A DNA stretch of 64,000 nt from Paraphysomonas bandaiensis. Its lineage: Eukaryota; Chrysophyceae. The stretch spans positions 288,307-352,306 of the forward strand of contig CBFFRP010000410.1 in the NCBI GenBank assembly GCA_965644295.1. Reading direction: 5' to 3'. Shown here piece after piece: positions 11,315 to 22,494 of this stretch (positions within the stretch are counted from its first letter, which is position 1; each line of letters begins with the position of its first letter). A model generated the notes under the pieces. The model did no database searches and was not told where the DNA came from. It worked only from the letters and a program-made list of their open reading frames with translations. The position numbers and the translations under genes were made by a program.

Positions 11315-14167
11315 CTACATTCCTGGTAATCGTTGTGGTAAATTGAGAACATTACGTTCTTCATACATTCCAAACACCCCAGTCGGCTGGATGGACACGA
11401 TATGCTGATCAATAGGGTGATAAAACTTAAGTTGCTGTTCTAAGTAGAACTGAATGCGCCGACTAACCATTATACACGGTATGTTTATCAGAGGCTCTTC
11501 ATCTGGGAGTGCCATGAGTCGCATCGTTTTCTTGTCATCCGTGTTGACTATTATAACAGCTTTTGCACCTAATTTTTGAGCATTAATGACTTTGATACCG
11601 AAAGAGCATCCTCCTCCGCGAAGAATGGCTACAATTGTTCCAGATATGCGAACTTCGTATGCACTCGGATCACAACCTGCGAACATATGAGAAAAACGTT
11701 AACATAAATTACCACGGACCGTGAGGAGGAATCGCCATCTGCAGTCTATGAGGGCCTAAAGGTACTTCTTCTGGCCCAAATAGAGCCAAATGATAATCAA
11801 AAAATGCCCAACCATTCTTCCCTGATATGGCAATTCTTCCACCCTCTTCGGCTCTCCCACGTAAGTTATCCCGTGAAGGCGATGGAAAACTGATGACATC
11901 TTGTGGCTTCACATGAGGAACTAAAAAACAGGTACGTAAAGCACGCACAGGGTAATATTTTCAATTCAAGAATGGCAATATAGAATATACAAGGTCATCA
12001 CCTCCTCCATAGGCATAACTCATCCATTTATGACATCTCAAACAATAACAAAAACGATAGGTAAATCCACTCACCAGAATGTGCCCACTTATCCAGTACA
12101 TCTTCAGCCAGTGTAACAAGTCGAGTACATGACGGAGAAACACCGTATTGAGGATCGGACACTACAGCTAACACTTCGTTTTGCATTCCGGCTATATGCA
12201 ACAAGTCACCATCTTTTTGTTTAATTATACCTAATGGCACAGAACAGGTTGTTGTGTTTTCTTTTCCCGCAGGAATATCGATCATTGTGTCGTCGGTATT
12301 TATTATGACACCCAGGTCCGCTCCACCCGACACGAGTCCTTTGGCCTTATCAACAAATGTACAACTTCCACGTTTCATTAAAGATAAACTCTTACTCTTT
12401 AAACCTATGTTCCTTTCTGCTGCCTCTCGAGAAAGCAGCACTTGCATCGGATACATTCGTTCAATTTCTTCTGAAACCTGACCCCGCGAATTTAGTATTT
12501 CTATTGACTCAGAGGGTACATTGTGTTGTCCGCTCGTAACTGAACAACCGAATACATCGTTGGGTGGGGTTCTGAGCTGATAAAAGGTACAGGCGTCTTC
12601 ATGTATTATATCGAGTTTTGGAGTCCACTCTGCCAGGCGCACTTCAATCTCAGCAGTAAATGTCGGTGGGTATATGATAGTCATATTGAAAGTACGTTTC
12701 ATTGCAGATTCTAATTCCAATCGCTTGACATCAACCTTTGGTGGTGCTGTTTCAAAAACTAAAACGATCGGCCATGGCAAACTTTGAAGGATTCTGGTAG
12801 TAACCTTTGGAGGGGCTGTTGTCGTGTTTATTTCATTTATAGCCACCAATCTATCACCCTTCTGGACATCTGACTGCTGTGCTTGCATATTAGGCAATAC
12901 GGATTCCACAATTGATGCAGATGGTTGCTTGTTGTCAAAAGCAACGCCAATAGGACCAGTTCGGAAGCGAACAGAATACATAAACGAGGTGGGGGATGTG
13001 CGCCTTTTCTTCTCGCGCTCATGTGCCATATTCCCAGGTATTTTTCCAGCCAAATAAGGCTCCGGATACACACCATCTGGGCCATAAAGTGATCGCAAAT
13101 CGTTGTCCTTTTCTTTTTCCGCAGTACTCTGCCCTTTGGATGAAGCTGCGGCGTCAGGTGATTCACTATTGCTATCTTTCTTCGCTTTCCCTTCCCCTGG
13201 TTTGGGTTTTCCCGGCTTCTTTTTTCGTATTCCAGGCTTCGGTTTTTTCTCTGCCTTTGTTTCACGGTTTTCATTTGTATCAGCCGCTCTTTCGTTATTT
13301 TCAGCTGTCGTACTACGTCTTAATTGGGCAGAACCACTATCAACATCAATAAATGTATCCTCTTCTGGTGGTGGCTTTGGAACATCTGGATTCACTTCGA
13401 CCTGCACTTTTTTTCCTTTTTTCTGGAAGTTAGTATTTTTATGCTTCTGGGCCTCCGCTATTCCACTTAGTCCTAGTCTCTCACTCTTGTATAACTGGCA
13501 ATACGATCCTGTTTGATTTTGTCCACAAACACATTCACCTTTAAAAGAACAAGTTCCGTTAAAGTTATAGCAATCTCTGGAGGTAATGCATTTCCCACCA
13601 CCATGTGGTGGAGGTACGTACTCGTCAGCATTTGTTTGCATTTCACCGTTTTGTCCAATTACAATATTTCCAACCGTAAGAAGCGGTTCAGGACCACCTT
13701 CTTCCATATCGTACTCGATCTCACCTCTTCTCATAGATAACTTACGAGGAATTACTGATTGAATCATGACAAACCCAAGCAGTCGCTGGCCACCGTACTT
13801 CACATCCTCGTCATCCACAATGGGAACAACGGTTTCACGAATGCCAGACTCTAAAAAATCTTGTAAATTACCTGAATGATATATTACACGTCAATAAAAT
13901 TATCTCGAAACATGTACCAGTTAACAGCTTTATATTATCAGCGTGTGTGATGTAGTCGTCTGGTCTTAAGTCAGCCCCTTTACCCGAATACGTCACACTG
14001 TATTCTCCGAACTGAGTCATTCCAATATACAGATCGCTTTGAATCACTTCATGCATTGGAATCTGAAAGTATTTAGCTCCTCGTGACTCTTCTGCTCGCT
14101 GTGCTGCATACGTATACGAGCAGTGCATACATACGACAGCCATCACAATATTAACAAACAGACTCAT
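11315..14167 (-). CDS. Secretory-pathway protein with EGF-like, PDZ-like and two protease-associated (PA) domains
   Basis: Four minus-strand exons: 14167-13918, 13871-12075, 11920-11720 and 11676-11315 (869 aa). The N-terminus MSLFVNIVMAVVCMHCSYTY is a signal peptide. A six-cysteine EGF-like unit (CITSRDC to GSYC) lies at about residues 175-205. A Lys/Pro-rich linker (KPGIRKKKPGKPKPGEGK) follows, then a PDZ-like segment (GPIGVAFD, KGDRLVAINEI). A first PA-like domain (LMKRGSCTFVDKAKG, GVIINTDD) and a second in the last exon (LRGGGCSFGIKVINAQ, AVIIVNTDD) come next. PA domains are ligand or lid modules of vacuolar sorting receptors, subtilases and EDEM-type proteins, but no catalytic domain is seen. 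The intron 11921-12074 is 154 nt, three times the usual size here, though both ends and phase fit. It is divergent from APC2. Confidence 0.72.
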
Positions 14168-14364
14168 TATGACTGATATCACTTCTATTGGATTGTGTGT
14201 ATCATGACATATGCAGGGAATATCAATAAGAGAAGCCGCTGAGGGGTTATGTTGCTCCTGCAGTTATGTATATCTAACTGAACTTTAATATCATCAAGAA
14301 CACTGCGGCTCACAGCATCTCGCTCGATCTGCACTGTGCTGCTGTACATCTCCCGCATCTACTG

Positions 14365-14541
14365 TGAACTACTGTTGTATACGGCTGCTGTACCTGTGTA
14401 CTGTACGTAGACATACAGTAGCAGCATGGCTGGGGTTTGTCAAAAACCCAGGATTTCTACACTTGTCGATTGAAACGTAATTTTACGTTAAAATACTCCC
14501 ATTTTTCCTATGACTACGTACCTATATACTGCTGTATACAC
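14365..14541. promoter_or_regulatory. Divergent 5' region with TATACTGCTGTATA motif
   Basis: Between the 5' ends of the PA-domain gene and the APC2 gene. It contains TATACTGCTGTATACACTG at about 14524-14542, and looser copies near 14372-14420 (GTTGTATACGGCTGCTGTAC; ACATACAGTAGCAGCATG). Same motif family as in other divergent promoters of the window. Confidence 0.45.
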
Positions 14542-14685
14542 TGTAAGGAGATGTGACTGTGTTGTGATAACAATCATTTTTTAAATGGATCACTGAGCAC
14601 TGAGCAACTGTTCGATATCAATGAACAGAGTCAAGAACTGAACCTGCTTAGGCTACTCGAGTATCTTTCACCCACACTCGTCCCC

Positions 14686-16958
14686 ATGCAGAACGATAAT
14701 GTCAGTGTGGATTTCTGGACCGAGCAACTGCGCCTTCATATTCCCGATATGTTCATCTCATCAGATGAAGCTCGCAGGAATGATATATATCAACTATCAC
14801 TACCAGAGTGCCTTCGGAGTATTGTGTTACCCAAATGGGGACCTCAGTTAAAATATGTGATATGTTATGGTGTTGAAAGGTGTTACGAGGCATGGACTAA
14901 TGACGAGACGCATAGTTTAGATGACCTGAAAATATTAAGAGACTGTGGCCTACAGATTATATATGAGGATGATATTCTGGATCTATTAAGGATAAAAGTC
15001 GAGGAGCATGTATCCCAGACAGTACGTGGAGTATATGATCGTCCAGTGCTACCTGATATTCTAGATTTCATTAAGACCCGAATTTTGAGGTTTGCGGAAA
15101 ACATCTTCACTAGCCAGAAATTAAGTGAAATCCAACTAATGTTTCAGTCTTTCGCGAATGACACTTTGTCATGCCACCGTGCAAACGAACTGTTTGACAT
15201 CGTGACCGATTTCCCGGATAGTTCTGCGGCAGTAGTGGAGTTGCGAAATATATGTGACGGTGAATACTCGTTTAAAAGACTGGGGCGAAGATTTCGAAGC
15301 GACTTAAAACGACGTCTACTTCATACTGGGGCATCCACCCATAATATAATATATTTATACGTCTCAATGATACGATCATTGCGACTATTAGACCCTTCGA
15401 ATATTTTGTTAAACTACGTTGCGAAGCCTGTGAGGAAGTATCTCATGAGTAGAAAAGATACAATTAGATGTATAGTGTCATCACTCACTGGTAGAGAAGA
15501 TTTGCACAACGAACTGCGTGCTGGAGGCTCACTGGAGTATGGCTTAGACTCTGATGATGAGTTTGACGGTGTTAGTTTAACATGGAGTCCGCCGAAGAGG
15601 GCACTGGGATTTCCTGGAGCCGGTAGTCAAGACAAAGATGTGTTGGCTTTGCTCGTGTCGATATATGGCTCAACGGACCTCTTTGTTAATGAATATCGAT
15701 CGGTTTTAGCTGACAGGCTGCTGCAAAATCATGACTACGCCATTGATAATGAAGTTGCGACTTTAGAACTCTTAAAAATTAGGTGAGTAGCCTGCGCAGC
15801 TTTAACGTTGTTTTTTAATATTTGATAGGTTTGGCGAAGACTCTCTTCATAGCTGTGAAGTAATGCTTCATGACGTTGACTCTTCGAAGAGGCTAAATAT
15901 TGCTAAAGTAATGTTATCGCGTTTGAAATTAAGTCCGAATTTTTTGTTGACTTTTTTTCGTAGGATAGCGTTGGTGTGGTGGATTGTACGGTTATTTCGG
16001 ACTCGTATTGGCCGTCTTTGCAATGTGAAGAATTCAATCATCACCCACAGGCGGCCACGTTGCTATCTTCATTTGTAGAAGACTTTGCTGTTAAGAAAAA
16101 ACCTAAGCGCCTGCAGATGGTTCCTCAACTTGGTATTTATGTTTTTCATTATTTGTATTGAATTCTAATGTCAGCGTAGGGCAAGTAACCATTGAACTGG
16201 ATTTTGACGGTTGTATCAAAGAGTTCAACGTTAATCCATTGCAGGTCAAAGACCCGTTGTTTTTTTTTTTGCGGAACATAATCATTTTAATGTTGTGTAG
16301 GCGACATTGATTCTGCACATCGCTGATGAATCCAGTGTTTCATTACCCAAACTTGCAGCATTGTGCGATGTATCTGAAGCCGATGTGCAAAGAAAAATGA
16401 CGTACTGGATATCTCGCGGAGTTGTACGTGAAACCCATATAACATCCCAAAATGGTGAAGGTGGAGTTTCATGTAACTCCCAAACGATAGTCTATGAGGT
16501 CATTGCTGATCAGAATCGTGCAAATGATAGTGATAATGGGGAATCCTTGGCTGGTGTTCACTTTGAAGCTGCAGACAATGATGTGAGTTGATATGTGACA
16601 ATCGTAGTTAATAATAGTTTGTGGTAGGATATATTTATGAACAGTGGTTTATCATCAGAAGCACAAGAGAGTGCCACGTCATCTGTTTACGAAGCATACA
16701 TCAAAGGTGATACATGTATTAAGACTGCGATTTTGTAATAACTGTGTGATAGGTATGCTACTCAGTCAAGAGAGTATGCACCTGGAACGCATTCACGGTA
16801 TGCTGAAATTGATCGTGTCTGGAAATTCTGATGGCAGTAGATTCGACATGACGATAGTTCAACTACGAAAGTTTCTGCAGACTATGGTTACGGCTGGATC
16901 ATTAGAAATGGTTGATGGGTTATATCGAGTACGACAGAGTTCAAGTGGAAAATCTTAG
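14686..16958 (+). CDS. APC2: Anaphase-promoting complex subunit 2 (APC2), cullin-like
   Basis: Seven exons, 14686-15782, 15829-15907, 15964-16132, 16180-16244, 16301-16582, 16628-16706 and 16753-16958, give 658 aa. The cullin-homology part is clear: SQDKDVLALLVSIYGSTDLF, EYRSVLADRLL, FGEDSLHSCEVMLHDVDSSK, then VISDSYWPSLQ and a β-sheet segment ending in NPLQATLILHIAD. The C-terminal winged-helix domain has GMLLSQESMHLERIHGMLK and ends LYRVRQSS. APC2 scaffolds the APC/C ubiquitin ligase and holds the RING subunit APC11; it drives mitotic exit. The protein is shorter than animal APC2 (about 820 aa). The frame stays open upstream of the chosen ATG for about 40 codons without another ATG, so the true N-terminus may lie in an unseen exon. 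Confidence 0.9.
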
Positions 16959-17413
16959 CCGTAACTATGTTATGTAGTTGATAATGATCATGGGCAATAC
17001 CTGTTGAGTTGATTTTGCTGTCATTGTGATTAATAATAAAAGTGCTTGATGTATTCCTTCAATTTACTGGTCAACATTCAAATACAAATGGGAAATTACA
17101 ATTTCAAGATTGCGTCTGTTGTGATGCTGCAATTAGTCGCTAGAATGATTACATTGTACATCGCGCTAATAATCTTATTTGTGACAAGTATATGTATGGG
17201 AAAATACACTCAAAGTGGGAAACAATATGCAGTCGCAGCAAATAGTATGATGTAACTAACTAAAGGTATACACATCCAGTAACCCAGAAAATATGTCGCC
17301 ATAATTTGAAGAGTTCGCCATTTATATCATTATATTATTATTATATTCATTACGTGCTTCAGAATTAACTGATAATCTCAGATACTAACTTTAATACATA
17401 TAAGACTACATGT
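16959..17413. other. Convergent 3' intergenic region
   Basis: AT-rich sequence between the 3' ends of APC2 and the small gene on the minus strand. A plus-strand frame of 69 codons at 17046-17255 has hydrophobic composition but no recognisable family, and is not called. Confidence 0.4.
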
Positions 17414-17736
17414 TTACAGTTTTTTATTGCATTTCCGAATCCGCCGCACAGTTTTTTGCGATCTCCGCTTTCCTTCATGAGAAAGTGCTTTTATCTCATC
17501 TAAACGCTGTTCATTTTGCTTCTGTTTAACGAATCGCGCAGCCTCTGTAAGATAAGAATTACTCATGATATGCTCACAATGACATACAGAATATCACCTA
17601 GATAACTGCCGCTCTCATCACAAGCCTTCCTCTTCTTCTTCTTAACTTTATGTTCCTGTCTATCTGATTTCTCTGCTTGGGAACTTATAGTGCTCTTCAT
17701 GCGGGCAAGATGTTGCTTCAGACAGTCTAAACTCAT
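17414..17736 (-). CDS. Small basic protein, 89 aa, two exons
   Basis: Found by splicing: exons 17736-17598 and 17544-17414 with a 53-nt GT-AG intron between them, phase 1, in frame to a TAA. The product starts MSLDCLKQHLARMKS and has a lysine run (KVKKKKRKACDE) that could act as a nuclear localisation signal. It ends in a Lys/Arg-rich helix (KRRSQKTVRRIRKCNKKL). It is probably a nuclear or nucleolar protein. I do not recognise the family. Neither exon alone is long enough to stand out as an open frame; the canonical splice sites and high K/R codon content support it. It is convergent with APC2. Confidence 0.55.
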
Positions 17737-18338
17737 GGTAGTAATTCAATACTATACCTCAGTCACTAATATGCAGATGTTGTGTTGGTAATGCTGTCAA
17801 AGGGCTGGGGCCACATCAGATGGTCGTCTCTGTTGGCTGCCATTAACAATATTGGAAGGGCCGATTGTAGAGGTCACCAAAACACCAGATTTTTATATTT
17901 TCCCACTAATAATGCCGCTTTTTGAACTCTATGTGATAGAAAGTACAATTATACAGTGCACTCACAGAGAATACGAGAGTACGGACGTATGGGCAGTCAG
18001 CATCTTAGTTTTCGGAAATAAATTGAAGCAATAATACTCCATATTACTGCTATACAACTACGTCTTGAATACAGATAATTATTGTCTCAATATTAGAGGC
18101 ATCTTGGAACTAAAATACACAAAGGATGCCCATACGGAGTACAGACAATACAGCAGCACATAAGTACGAGGACTGGACATCATCTATTACATGGTTCACA
18201 TGTCAGCAAGATGCTCTGCAATTCTTCTTCATACAGTGTTTAAGAGAGTCTTTCAGTGTTCTAATGCTTTCATTCCCTCGACGACAGCTTTTGTCTCTAG
18301 TTGGGTCTAACAGATATCACCACATTGCTGTGTGTCAC
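17737..18338. other. Intergenic region
   Basis: No supported gene. It contains short frames only, plus a GAGTACAGACAATACAGCAG stretch (about 18137) that resembles the TATAC-type 5' motif of other genes. Confidence 0.4.
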
Positions 18339-19434
18339 TGCTGCTAGTGAAAGCCGTGGGCTTTTATAACACCCTTTGACACGTTTATGACATCGCTATA
18401 ATGTGATAACTAACGATATATAATATGCAGATATGTAGGATGAGTACCCGGTTTAATGCTAACGAATGTAGTGGGTTTAGATTATTATTAAGAGAAAAGA
18501 CTACAGACCGCTAGATGACTAGGATTTACCCTCAAACACACGATATTCATGGTCCACCCATCTCATTATCGATTTCGCAGGTCGGTGCACAATTTGATAA
18601 GGGGCCTTAGGTCTGAGGTGTAAGGATGGCATGGGTGATATTTTGGACAAGTATGAATGTGTAACATTCGCTGCGAATATTGTGCACAGTTGATATGTAT
18701 TAATGCATTTAACGGTTGGAATGAGATTCACGGCAATGCAATCTCATTCCAACCGTTAAATGCATTAATACATATCAACTGTGCACAGCGAATGTTACAC
18801 ATTCATACTTGTACCAAAATATCACCCATGCCATCCTTACACCTCAGTTTAATATTGAAAGTCTTATTATTAGCAATAGGCATTAAAAACCTGCACCAAA
18901 TTAGTAGCTAGATGAATGCTAGACAAACTAGTTAGACCTCTACCTGTAACTAATCAGGTGCGGAAGCTGCTTATGCGTCGCCGCAAGCACCAAGGTGCGA
19001 CCACTTCCGCTATGAGCTATGAGTGGGAAGAAGAATATCTGCTGACTATGTTTGCGGCTCACGTTAGTTTTCCAGAGAGAATCTCTCCAGTACTTATCCC
19101 CCAGAACACCACGAAAAGGTGTGAGTCTGACTTTGTTGATGGAGCCTCAGTCCTAATGCCCCTTATCAAATTGTGCACCGACCTGAGAAAATCGATGGTG
19201 AGATGGGTGACCATGAATATCGTGTGTTTGAGGGTAAATCCTAGTCATCTAGCGGTCTGTAGTCTTTTCTTTTCTCTTAATAATAATCTAAACCTACTAC
19301 ATTCGTTTGCATTAAACCGGCTACTCATCCTACATATCTACATATTATATATATATATCGTTAGTTATCATATTATAGTGATGTCATAAACGTGTCAAAG
19401 GGTGTTATAAAAGCCCACGGCTTTCACTAGCTTT
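18339..19434. mobile_element. Fold-back repeat element with ~280-bp inverted arms
   Basis: The arm starting CTAGTGAAAGCCGTGGGC at 18339 runs to about 18620. It matches in inverted orientation 19141-19434, which ends GCCCACGGCTTTCACTAG. A second, internal hairpin has arms at about 18615-18729 and 18741-18846 around a roughly 11-nt spacer. Between the internal hairpin and the right arm, 18955-19135 carries pieces of the dispersed repeat also found at 4.1-5.5 and 47.6 kb. No transposase is visible, and no clear target-site duplication could be read. It resembles a non-autonomous fold-back/MITE-type element. Confidence 0.75.
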
Positions 19435-19970
19435 AACATGAGCTATTGATAGAAACTCATTGGACGACACGTATATTTTCTACCCATCTACATTAGTGTA
19501 TCATTTCCTTCCTTACGATTCATAATATGAATCGACTTTTGTTTTCGTTTGGATTGCATACTGCATACTTATACCCACCGAGAATGAGGAACTCCTGAAT
19601 ACAGAGAGAGAATGTGTGGAGAAAATGTTTTTGCCAACTTTTAGAGCAACCGTTTTCAGAACTTGGTCATGGTACAGACAGCAAGTTTTAAGATCATAAT
19701 GTGAAAGTGGCCCATCCCTACAGTGATGTAGTAGATATTAGGATATCCAGGTGTAGAAAATGAATATTGAATTAGTGAGACTAAATAGTAAATAGCAGTT
19801 GTTGGTATTAAATATAGTCCTCATTTGGAAATTTGACGAGTGCCTGAATAGCTGTATTTATTATTATAGGGCCACTGATAAGAAATCATCCTTCCCATAA
19901 ATAGAATAGGCATTTAGTTTCTCACTATTTTCATGGTCACTACCCAAATGTCTTTCAGGCTCAGACATCA

Positions 19971-20327
19971 ATGACAGTAGCATTGGAGTATGTTGTAACC
20001 TCAATTGAAGTACTACTGTATAAGATGTGCCTAACACATAATTTAAGTCCTGCATTTACTCCAGTTATATATGAATATAATAAAGCTTGCTTATATTGCC
20101 TAGAATATGCAGTGGAAAATAGAGTCAGTTTGCACGATGCGGAGTTAGTTACATCTCAGGGACATATCGCAGTACCACGCATTCTAAATAAAACTGAATA
20201 TACTCAAAACTGCAAAGAAATGAGTCATATAACATTTAAAGCGCTATCATCTTTACTTCAGCAAAGAAACGATCACATAATCGACTTCTCAATCCAATAT
20301 ATCTTACTCCATAAGATCAAGGGTTAG
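19971..20327 (+). pseudogene. Copia-type RNase H remnant
   Basis: The frame contains ALEYVVTSIEVLLYK, a decayed ACLYCLEYAVENRVSLHD and SHITFKAL. This follows the Ty1/copia RNase H pattern (EY-A-S, DN-aCi, KHid, TKal), but the acidic catalytic residues are largely lost. It is a fragment of a plus-strand element overlapping the 3' end of CIPK-like copy 1. The preceding 19435-19970 has no recognisable coding sequence. Confidence 0.5.
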
Positions 20328-22001
20328 AAGTTTTCGGAGGCGAATTAATCAGAGAAGATATTTTCTTGTTTAATTCCGTGAATGCAGTGTGGAACTCCAT
20401 GATATCGCCCTTGCCCCTTCTCACCTGTGTGTGCACGCAACATTTAAAGATTACAAATGCAAAAGAAAACTATAACCTCTAACAAAGATATGGTCCCTGG
20501 ATCTGCTAAAACGGCATATATCTGAACCGATATTCCAATCATTCCTTTGGCCGTTAAAAGAGTTGCCTTTGCCTTCATATTACTCGATTGTTGTGCCGTA
20601 ACCTCAAATCCCATTTCACGAAGTGCCTCCGTTACACCACTCATCAGCCGATCGGGGCTTGAGTAGCTAGTGAACTGAAACGTTCTCTTGGTTACTTTAT
20701 CAGCCCGTGGTCGAAAAACTCTATCCAATGCGAATCCACCACACTGATTGACCAAGTCAAATGCATTCAAATGTTTCGGAGCCCGTGCTACTTCTTGCTG
20801 GCCATTATCACTGTCGGCACCACTGTCTGCCTCTTCAGCGTCTTCCACCGCGTTTTGTACTCCAGCCTCAATTTCCTTTTCCGTAGGAACTCTGGGAACT
20901 GCACGGCTGCTCTCGTGCCCTCCATCAACAGGAGCACCTGCCCTTCGGCGAGAATCTCTTCCACTTCCCATCACAGGTTTGCTGTCATCAGGTGGTGTAT
21001 CCTGATCTTCTTTTGCCGCAGATCTTGCGGCAGCAACTGTGTTGTTAAGCGAAGGCGTCGGATGATAGCTCTTCGGCCCATCATCAAATGTAACCCACGG
21101 GTGATTTCGCACATCAGTCAGAGTTACTCGTTCCTTTGGGTCAGCAACCAAAATCGAATCCAAAAGCGAACGAACTTCAGCAGAAAACCACGACGGATAG
21201 GTGAAATCTGCCGCTTGAATCTTCGAAAATAAGGCCACAATGGTCGATTCGTCGAAAGGAAGAAACCCGGCAAGAAGAACATACAGTATAACTCCAATAC
21301 TCCATACGTCTGCCTTCTTCCCTTCGTAACCGCGGTCAGCAAGAACCTCTGGGGCCACGTAATTTGGAGTTCCGCAAGTTGTGTGCAATAACTCTGTACG
21401 GGATGCACCATCACCATCAGCATCACCTACATATAACGATGACAGCCCAAAGTCGCTTATCTTAAGGTTTCCTTGCTCATCTAGGAGTAAGTTTTCTGGT
21501 TTCAAATCTCGGTGACATACTCCTAACCCATGACAGTATTCAACTCCTTCAACTAATTGGCGGAAATAAAAGCGAGCCATTTCTTCTGAAAAGCGGCCTT
21601 CGCTGACAATCTTATCGAACAGTTCCCCGCCAGTTACCAACTCCAAGACAATAAATATTTTCGTTCGCGATGCTAAAACTTCTTTCATGCCTACAACATA
21701 CTGATGTCTTACAATCTTCATGATTGATATTTCCTTCTTGATCTGTGGGCCCATATTTTGCTTCTGAATTTTTTCTTTGTCCAGAACCTGCAGAACCCTC
21801 CAGTAAGAAACGACTGAAGCAGAGCGCACAGAATACCTTAATTGCAACAGGCTCTGAAGTTTCAGTGTTGACTGCATACTTAACCCTTAACGAACAGCCA
21901 TATCAATAAATTAAAATAGACGGAATTAGAGTGACGTACTTTCCGAACGTGCCTTCACCAAGAGTGCGAAACAGCTCGTACTTTCCGACTTTTTTAACCA
22001 T
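20317..22001 (-). CDS. CIPK/SnRK3-like serine/threonine kinase with NAF motif, copy 1
   Basis: Four exons, 22001-21940, 21885-21837, 21787-20477 and 20424-20317, give 509 aa. The kinase domain starts with MVKKVGKYELFRTLGEGTFG. It has the lysine in VAIK, HRDLKPENLLL (~129), SDFGLS (~149) and TTCGTPNYVAPEVL. The activation loop carries an acidic insertion (GDADGDGASRTE) not seen in plant CIPKs. After an acidic linker comes a NAF-type motif (LNAFDLVNQCGGFALDRVF, ~377-395), the CBL-binding signature, then a C-terminal domain (RTFQFTSYSS, RRGKGDIMEFH). CIPKs are activated by Ca2+-loaded calcineurin-B-like proteins. A paralogue about 98% identical, with the same introns, sits at 48431-50112. The last residues (NSPPKTSNP) differ from that copy. 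Confidence 0.9.
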
Positions 22002-22049
22002 AATATTCAGGTAACTGTGACGACAACACACTGAGGGCCTATGAGCAGG

Positions 22050-22494
22050 CGAGGTTAATAATAAGTATCCCTGAACCCGTTTGTTAGGTGAAGGTGTTGG
22101 TGTTATGGGAGTGTATGTGCGTATATGTGTGTATACATATATATGCACTGTGGTATGGTGCTGTTGTATATCCATACTGCATACTCTGCATTGTACAACG
22201 AACAACACAGCGGTATGTATCGTACACTGTATTCTCGGTATTCGAGGACATACCATGAACATACGGTGATGAGTCCCTAAGCATGTCTCAGTGTACACAC
22301 CGCCGCACATATAAACAGAGCGACGAAGCAAAGGCACACCATCTAAGACACGGCTGCCCATTTAGGCCATAGAAGTCTTTGAGTATGAGTCAACGAGTGT
22401 TCTTCCCTAACAGACACATATCAGTATAGATAAGAGCCGTACAGATACACACTCACACTTATAGATAGATAGATATAGATACTGTGCTTACGTT
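22050..22494. other. Divergent 5' intergenic region
   Basis: Between CIPK copy 1 and the gene at 22495. Sequence identity with the flank of CIPK copy 2 ends at about 22050. It contains GTATACATATATATGCAC and TGTATATCCATACTGCATAC, again resembling the TATAC-type motif. Confidence 0.4.

Noticed and set aside
12824-13516. Several plus-strand open frames of 77-137 codons
   Set aside because: Antisense shadows of the PA/EGF gene exon; hydrophobic composition reflects complement of Lys/Glu codons.
18516-18911. Open frames of 70-84 codons on both strands in the fold-back region
   Set aside because: They mirror each other across the palindrome and encode no known domain.
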